Source: Opisthorchis felineus | Lineage: Eukaryota > Platyhelminthes > Trematoda > Opisthorchiida > Opisthorchiidae | DNA length: 64,000 nt | Assembly (NCBI GenBank): GCA_004794785.1 | Contig: SJOL01007707.1 | Coordinates: forward strand, 1,142,505 to 1,206,504 | Direction: 5' to 3' | Shown: one piece after another, positions 57,085 through 64,000 of the stretch | How the letters are laid out: each line of letters begins with the position of its first letter | How positions within the stretch are numbered: the stretch's first letter is position 1 | The notes under the pieces: model-generated | What the model was told of the DNA's origin: nothing | Databases searched by the model: none | What the model saw: only the letters and a program-made list of their open reading frames with translations | Position numbers and translations under genes: made by a program

Positions 57085-57475
57085 ACGCAATTGCACATCC
57101 TTTTGGTTTTATCGGGAGATCCACCTTATGAACAGTGTTTTACGTCTATACAGTCTATTGCCATGTCTTGAATATCGTACTAGGTAAAACATGAGGCGGC
57201 CTGGTGCAACATATTCCGTTGAAAAAGAACATAAACGACAGATTCAACTTGGATTTAGCTGGGCTCCCCGTTAAAACCAAATTGGTAGGCGAATGAGTGT
57301 TTCTGTCGAATTACGTGCAAATTGGGTTCAAGTAAAATATACGGTTGGCGGAGATTCGGGGACTCCACCTACGTGATTTGCCCCAAGAAGGGCAACACCG
57401 GTAGTGGACTGTCGAACAGCTTTAAGCAACCTTATGAGTGGCGTGAAGCGTCCATTCAAACGTGTACATGATATC
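57085..57475 (+). repeat. Family A repeat, longest forward unit
   Basis: A short reverse piece (cttttggttttatcgggaga, about 57098-57120) is followed by a forward unit: cagtgttttacgtctataca, aacatgaggcggcctggtgc, ataaacgacagattcaactt, aaaaccaaattggtaggcga, gattcggggactccacc, ccccaagaagggcaacaccg, gtagtggactgtcgaacagc and accttatgagtggcg. The final block restarts the unit, so copies can sit head to tail. Confidence 0.8.
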
Positions 57476-57675
57476 ATTCGTTTGTGATATTGCAGGCATC
57501 CCTGGGTGTGGCGTCGTGGCAACAAAATCTTTCATCCTTAATCCCCTCTGAGTACGTGAAAGAAAGTGCGGCTATCTGACAGCAACATTTTTTAAGCAGT
57601 TGTTCTTTTGTTACCTTCATACTGAAACATTGTTGCACTGCATCAATTCATCTGTAATTTTGGTTTTCATAAAGG

Positions 57676-57885
57676 AAACTAATCAAAAGGTTGCTGGAAA
57701 CGCTTCGATAACCCACGACCGGTTTCGCCTTTCTTGGGGCTCATCAGACAGGCACAGTTCTCAAGTATCCGTCCTTGTGAGTAGTTTTCTTTATGAAAAC
57801 ATACTGCGATATCTCGAGGATCGCACCAACTGAAACATGAGGCGGCCTTTGTGCAGCACACTCAGTTGATATGCAAATGAGTGTC
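57676..57885. repeat. Family A inverted pair
   Basis: 57676-57760 reads in the reverse orientation (aaggttgctggaaacgcttc, ccggtttcgcctttcttggg, gctcatcagacagg). 57800-57885 reads forward (ctgcgatatctcgaggatcg, aactgaaacatgaggcggcc, gcagcacactcagttgat, atgcaaatgagtg). Confidence 0.72.
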
Positions 57886-58615
57886 TAATTTTTGTTTTGC
57901 TTATCATCTGTAAGGTGGTCAAACAGAATCCGGCACGAAATGGGACTCGTTGCTTGCCGTGTCCTTTGTCTGCTCCGATTTTCGCTCTTTTCATTCCAAA
58001 ACCAACAAGTGTCAGCTGCGCGGCTGGTGGCGGGCGCATGTCTGTTTGGTGCCAGACAGAAGTTCAGGTTTATAGTATCGTCACAGTCACCCAAGCTGGT
58101 ACTTGCTCTGCGGCAGTGGTACAAACAAGCGCAGGTTACGTGGGTAATTTTTTCTGCGACATTATGCATGTTGAAACTGTATTCAATGGTTGACTTCACA
58201 ACCAACCGTACACTCAGGTCTTTCTACATCCTACTTACAAACAAAGTGGTAGTTTTCTAGTACCTATTCGTTTTGTGTTGCTTGAAGTGTACAACTTCTC
58301 ACCTTAGTGGAATACCAAAAGAGGTGCATATTTCCATACACTAAGCGCGCTATCAAAGGCGGTAGTCTAACTGATACAACCGATGCAAAACATAGGGTTA
58401 CACATTTTGATTACTGTGGAGTTGAACCAAATTTGACTTAGTGGAAAACTTATGGTTTCAGCTGGTTCTAAAAATACAACTCAGCATTTAACGCCATTCA
58501 TGCAGAGAAAAACTAGTAGGTACACTTACAAATGGTAAAAAAAGCCCTGGTAATCGTCTACTAACGTCCCTATTATGTGAGTTTTAGGAGTCATATAGAG
58601 GGTGTAAAAAACACT

Positions 58616-58644
58616 GATGTAATGCTGGCTTCAAGCATTACATC
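58616..58644. repeat. Perfect 11-bp hairpin with 7-base loop
   Basis: gatgtaatgct at 58616-58626 pairs with agcattacatc at 58634-58644. Confidence 0.9.
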
Positions 58645-59025
58645 TAAAAATATGTTTCACAGGAAGCAAAAATACCTCATTGTTTGCCTGTAAAAGGTAA
58701 AGGAGTATTTGGATTACATTGTATTCGGTATTCGCAGAGCACTGTTCAGTGAAGCACGAAATGCTGTTGGAAGGCTCCAAGTAGACAAGGATGAAACAAA
58801 CTGAGTGGGGTATGACAAAATCTTTTACCTCGGGTTGAAGTGGTCAGCAACATCACGAAAATTACTACCTTTGTAGAGATATTAAGGATCATTCGACTTA
58901 CTTGCTCTTGGTTTTATAAGTGTCACTACCAACGGGTGAACTCATTATGAATTTTCTTGGAAGTCGGAAAGTGCCTAACTAGATTCCACTCACATCAAAC
59001 TCCAAAAGGGGTGAAAATAACCGAA

Positions 59026-59072
59026 CTTTATATATGGGTTGGTAGTGTCCTGTTGCTACCCATATAATAAAG
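59026..59072. repeat. Hairpin-forming inverted repeat
   Basis: ctttatatatgggt at 59026-59039 pairs with acccatataataaag at 59058-59072 with one extra base. Inner bases (gtag / ctac) extend it. Confidence 0.8.
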
Positions 59073-59689
59073 AAGCTGAAAACGGTCCATAGAAGGCAAA
59101 TATTAAAGAGACATCTGTCTCACTTGGGAGCACTTATAGTTCCGTCCCGTGAGTCTGTTTGTCTGAACGAAGATTGCAATTTAATTCGGAGGCTCATAGC
59201 TTATGAAACCCTGAGTGTTTACATAGCGTGTATGTCTTACTTAAGTCTGGCAGCACAAAGCAAACTTCATTGTTTTGCAAGATGGTTGATTACGACAGAA
59301 GTCTAGCCTTATGTAAGTACGAGTAAATACGAGTAAACAAATGGGAGTACTTAAGGATTCCAAGGGCGATTAGCCTACCAAAGACAAATGCCAGTTCAGA
59401 GATGAAAGCCAGTTTTTCAGGTTATAATATTCGAGCACCACCAGTTTCTGTAATTCAGTTAGCTAAGTCAATCGATCCAAGAACTTGCCACTGATGAGCC
59501 CAGTTTAGGAACGTCTCATGTCCTACGGAAAATAGATTTCGAGGATTACGAGTAACATGAGTAGGAAGAATATTGGAAATGTGGTTATCTTCTAGTTTAT
59601 TCCGGAGACCATGTGGATGGTAAGATGCCATATGAATAACGCTGGTGTGTGAGATACAAAACGAGAGTGATGTGGCCCCCGAGACTACC

Positions 59690-59965
59690 TACAACTAGTC
59701 AGAAGTCGCGGCATATTTCTGTCGTCCGTGGCGCTATTCTACTGGAAAGACATGACGCAACCAGGACAGCCGGTGGGTCCTCGTTCGAAGCCTCGGACAA
59801 ACCGACCTTATCTCTTAAGCGTGAACACGTTTGCCAGTTCAGAACTGTTACTTCGGGTGCGTCCAGCGTGAGCTGATGAAGTAGTTGGAACACGCTCGCC
59901 TCGCATCTCAGATGTCCGAAGTGCAAACCCCGGCACGGCCGAAGATATGCACTGCTGATGAGCGT
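59690..59965 (+). repeat. SINE-like repeat, family B, copy 2
   Basis: It shares blocks in the same order with the reverse complement of 15560-15800: accaggacagccgg, a B-box-like tcgttcgaagcctcgg, agcgtgaacacgttt, cacgctcgcctcgcatctca, gatgtccgaagtg and ccccggcacgg. A possible A-box region (tggcgctattctactgg) lies about 50 bases before the B box. Confidence 0.6.
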
Positions 59966-62900
59966 TAATAAGAGCAAAACTCAAGTCCGGTGCTTTCCAC
60001 CTTTGGCGTGGGCTCTCCAGCAGAATTGCTCCAGTATAACAACAGGACTGTTCAAAACGTAGGCGATGTGGATGTTAAGTCTACAAATCCCACCAACATC
60101 TACAACTAAAATAATAAAAGGTCAGTATCTGCCCCGAGATCTGTTTGCCACAACGCATCACCAGAATTCCAAGCAGGATAGTTTACAGCCTATTAATTTT
60201 TTTGTATAACAATTTGAGACACTTCAGCCTGCTAAACTTTGAAGTCGCCAAACCGGAAGCCAAAATGGAGGATGCAGTTCTCCAGCCAAAAGCAGACAGA
60301 CGGAGCAGATTGACCGTGGCTGACAAACCAATTGCTTAGACCGAAGTACGTGAACAGAGTTGATCAGTAGTCTACACCACTGGCAATTGACATCAAGGCC
60401 AAAATCATCTGAATATCCAGGCTGAAATGTTACAGTATGAATTGGATAATGGTGGCCATGACCGATCTTGGCACCATCAAGAGCATAGGATACGAACAGA
60501 ATCATATTTGAGACGAGTGTGTAACAGCACATGCATGACACTAATTGAATTCAACTACTCTCTTCTTAACACCATGCCCAGCGTTTTTAGGGATCCAAGT
60601 TTTTTGGTCACTTGGTGAAAAACTTTATTGGCGTGGTTGTGCAAAATTCTACATAAGGCTGTTAAAAATGTCATATCAAAAGATGCTGTCAAACTATTAG
60701 GTGTAAACACTGAGGACAAATCAATATTTGGGTCAATAAATTCCACAGGTACTCGCGGCTTTGCTTATCAGTGCAAAATTTCAGATCCCAAGGAGCCTAA
60801 ATTTTCCCTACTTCTATCCAAACTCTACGGCTATGAAATTGTCCCGCACAAGGATGAATTCAGAGGTAAGACCTTTAAGCCAAATTCACGGGCCGAGTAG
60901 GATCAATCAGAGTTCGCTACATATAAACATCTGCGGTCTATTACGTTGCGACATATGACTGATAAAAGTCCACAGTCTGCGTTCCTTCAAGGGACAACTT
61001 AATTGCACTTCGGATCTCTGGGTTAGATAAGGCTGGTATTTACGGAAGACCTACCTGTTTCACCTTTAATTTAATTACATACAGACCCAAAGCCATGCGG
61101 AAATTCTTACGCGAGCCGTACTACTGACCATGGCTGTAGATCATTATTACGCTTGTTATTACTGATATCGTTGTTAAATGAGACGGTGAATTACGTGTAA
61201 AACCATTCAAATGAGAGGTAGAGTTAGAGAGCCAATCTGCCCTGAGCTTCCGTTCAAAGGCAACAACAAAGTGGACCATACTCTCCTGCATTTATCAACA
61301 TCACCGAATGCAATATGTAATGCAGGCGAATTGTGGACTTTGAGCCGGATGTGAGGTTTATCATTATCTTCTATAAGATTGGAAAAGCCTGTTGATGCGC
61401 CTCGCCGTTTCCACCAAACCACACAACTGCGAAGGAAGTTACATTGTTGAATCTACTAGGTGCCCCTGTTCTATACAAAATAAACATGCCAAACTGAAAG
61501 AAAAAGTTCATTCTACATCCGGGCCCAACGGAAGTTATCGGTGTCATTAACGGATGGAAGTGTAGTCCCGTCGCCTTTGGATCATAAACTCGCGTTCCCC
61601 TGTGAAGTTCAAGTGTGTCAAGTTACCTAGAGGATGGAGTCATCGCTTGTGTGTTCATAGACAATACTCTGCCTCTCACAGACTGCCGTGAATGCTTTGA
61701 ACTTTGACATTTTGTCTATGCGTGATCCACAGTCTATTGTATCATATAAGTTAACATTATCATAAACATAGTCTCCATGGTAATGGTTATTTGGTAGTTG
61801 ATAGCTAATGCGAAACGCTTACATATGCCATTTTTTAAACGGTACTGGCCAAATTACAACAACGGATTTAACTGTCAAAAGTTTAACCAAAGTAAACAGT
61901 CCAAGGTACAAGCATCCTGCAAGTCACACGCCTCCGGAAACGTGATATGTGGTATGCTTATTTAGGTCCGTCTGGTGTGCACGGATCGGCCAGTTGGGGC
62001 ATCTTCAGTTCGTACACCAAATGACCGGAGCTGAACTCCAGGTGTGGTCAAGGTTACATACTAGTGACTAGCTCGAAGAAGAAAAAATCTCGGGATCAAT
62101 ACAATCATTCTGGAATGAACTAACTTGCATAATCGTGTCCGGACAGAATGAACATTGCTTAAAATGGAGTTCTGTGGATTGAAATTCGGTGGAAACTCAC
62201 GGATATTCACGTTACTACAAGTAAGATAGCCAGTGCTAGGAAATAACTTATTCTGTCCGAAACACACAGTGTTCTACGCTGTGATCGGGAGAAAATTATG
62301 AGCAGGAAGGCCTGAATCACCAGGTGGTATAGGGTTAATTATCCAGTACCCTTCATCAAGAAGGGAACTATACAGGATGAAGTGGGTGCATAAATCGAAC
62401 AAAACAGATGTGATCAACTTCATTAAAAGCCAATTATGTCATTCGCAAAAAAGCCTTTTTCATCCTAAGACATTGAAGTCTTCAACAGACAATACTTTTT
62501 CACTAAATATACGGGCAAATTTTGCACTATAATATGAAAAACACTTCAAGATCACGTAATACGCTGAGGAGTAGCGAAACGTCATCAAGACCACTTCGTC
62601 TTCCCCATCGATAACTGTTCCTTGGCTGCACTCGAAGTAGATATTGTACATGGATTCAGGCACGGGTCCTGAAAAACATGAATTCTACTTTTCGATTTTT
62701 ATTGGCCTTGAGATATGGGTAAAAACCTTCATAAAATTTAACTGAGAAATGGAGCGTATTTTATGGGTTTCCGCGACTCAGGGAGGAACTAGTTGTGCTT
62801 ACTGAGTATCCGGAAGACGCGATGGGTGTGATCCAATGAAACTTGTCCTGTGGAAATCGTTTTTGAACGACGTTCTGCCAAAAACGCTTGGGTAACGTGT

Positions 62901-64000
62901 TGCAAGTTTGACAGGATTACCGTGCAGCTTCTCTGTCAAAGAGTCGTAAATAAACAAAAACTGGCAGTTCAAGGATCCCTTGATTTGGAATTGAGGAGCA
63001 AGCTTTGCCAGCTGGTGTCCGGAGGTCTTCCGCGTTTGGAACACGTGGGAATGGCAAAAGCTATTTGACTGACAAGATTCTACAGGTTGAGCAGGGCCAA
63101 GTGAACAGGGAGTAATAACTGTAGAACTACGAGTAAAGGAAAGTGGTGCTTAGTTATGTAAACAATTTTTGAACCTTTTAATTATCGAGATAAGTGTCGC
63201 TTCCTAAAGTATTCGGATTTCGGACTGTCCACAGGCCATTCCAAAAACGTCTAGGGAATAATAAAGGACCACAATTTTGCTTTGATAGTTTCTTCAACGA
63301 GTGCAATCTTTGGGAAACTGATAAACGAAATTTCTGGAGAATTCAGTATACGTGTACGGTGGGACCCTGGTGAACCCTGTAATTATCAACAAAGGATGTT
63401 GCACACCCAGAGGTGTGCTTATCTGTATATTAAGTTTTATATGGCCTCCTTGGGCTTCTGTAGGTATCACTCAGCGAAATTCAACTCGGAATTTCCGTAA
63501 ATCCGGTGAACAAAGTTCGTGTGTCGAAAATATGAAAGTTGAGTGAAACCTGAGAAAATCAAGAAACACATGCATCCTTAATGGCACTGTCCCATCTCCA
63601 GTGCATAAATTGGCCAAATTGTGGTGAGCGCTCGAGTCACGGCTTGACAACTACGGTTTGGACCGTTCAACTTTTGTCTCAGCTTATATGACAGAACTTC
63701 AGAATAACTACGGACAACTACTCCCCTCATCCCTTTAAAATATATCAGACCTTGCGTCGAGAATGTGGTTCCATCTCTTCTGATTCAACGTGAGACGACC
63801 TGATGTCATAAACGCCAGTTGATTTGCTAGCGAGAAAATACGCTAATTTATGGGCTGTCATTTACAATCGTAGTGGCCTGGCTGTTGTTTATGGCATATA
63901 TCAGAAAGTAGAGGAGGCCTGCTGTGTGTCATTTTGAGCATCACAATTCCATACGCAGATCCCAGGAATGCTTCAGTTCGCAGCCCCTGATTCAGAAGTG
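59966..64000. other. Intergenic, nothing recognised
   Basis: No gene, repeat family or RNA gene recognised on either strand. The 91-codon open frame ending at 60900 shows no familiar motif. Confidence 0.5.

Larger units (their letters stand above)
57886..59685. other. Intergenic with two hairpins
   Basis: Apart from the hairpins listed separately, nothing was recognised. The open frames near 57892-58260 have no known motif. Confidence 0.5.

Noticed and set aside
60628..60900. 91-codon open frame with KDAVKLLGVNTEDKSIFGSI.
   Set aside because: No known domain, and neither splice nor promoter context supports it.
1..64000. CRISPR arrays, prophage, operons or a bacterial defence system.
   Set aside because: Intron structure, SINEs and LINEs show that this is eukaryotic nuclear DNA, and no regularly spaced direct repeats were seen.

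Overview
The window is eukaryotic. It has long introns with GT..AG borders, about 42-44% GC by eye, tRNA-derived SINEs, RTE-type LINE fragments and several foldback repeats. This look fits a digenean fluke (liver- or lung-fluke type). That assignment is inference, and the species cannot be resolved from the sequence alone.

One host gene is supported: the plus-strand gene for UDP-glucose:glycoprotein glucosyltransferase (UGGT), the ER folding sensor that re-glucosylates misfolded N-glycoproteins. I find 18 coding exons between 2661 and 43206. All splice borders are GT..AG and every exon phase matches the next, giving 1,444 codons before the stop. The exons run in family order: thioredoxin-like region (2661-21244), beta-sandwich region (23447 to about 31964) and GT24 catalytic domain (36126-41774). 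A tiny last exon (43181-43206) adds a C-terminal KTEL, an ER-retrieval-type tetrapeptide. The N-terminal exons (roughly the first 270 residues in human numbering) were not found in 1-2660 and probably lie left of the window.

The introns carry the mobile DNA. There is a broken RTE-clade LINE in sense orientation (about 24715-26760), a 5'-truncated relative (about 4125-4910), an older degenerate relative (about 13240-13880) and a minus-strand LINE reverse-transcriptase fragment abutting the first RTE (about 26775-27340). There are also tRNA-derived SINEs, a 0.6-kb foldback element (1572-2176), two copies of a small foldback element (9486-9655 and 20319-20466), and a recurrent repeat whose copies often lie as inverted pairs.

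From 43207 to 64000 I recognise no host exon. That part holds SINE copies (43.8, 45.8, 46.3 and 48.3 kb), the inverted-pair repeat (51.5, 56.3, 57.1 and 57.8 kb), a second SINE-like repeat (59.8 kb) and a few short hairpins. I saw no operon, CRISPR array, prophage or other unusual multi-gene system. The main points of interest are the rebuilt UGGT gene with its distal KTEL exon and the foldback families in its introns.
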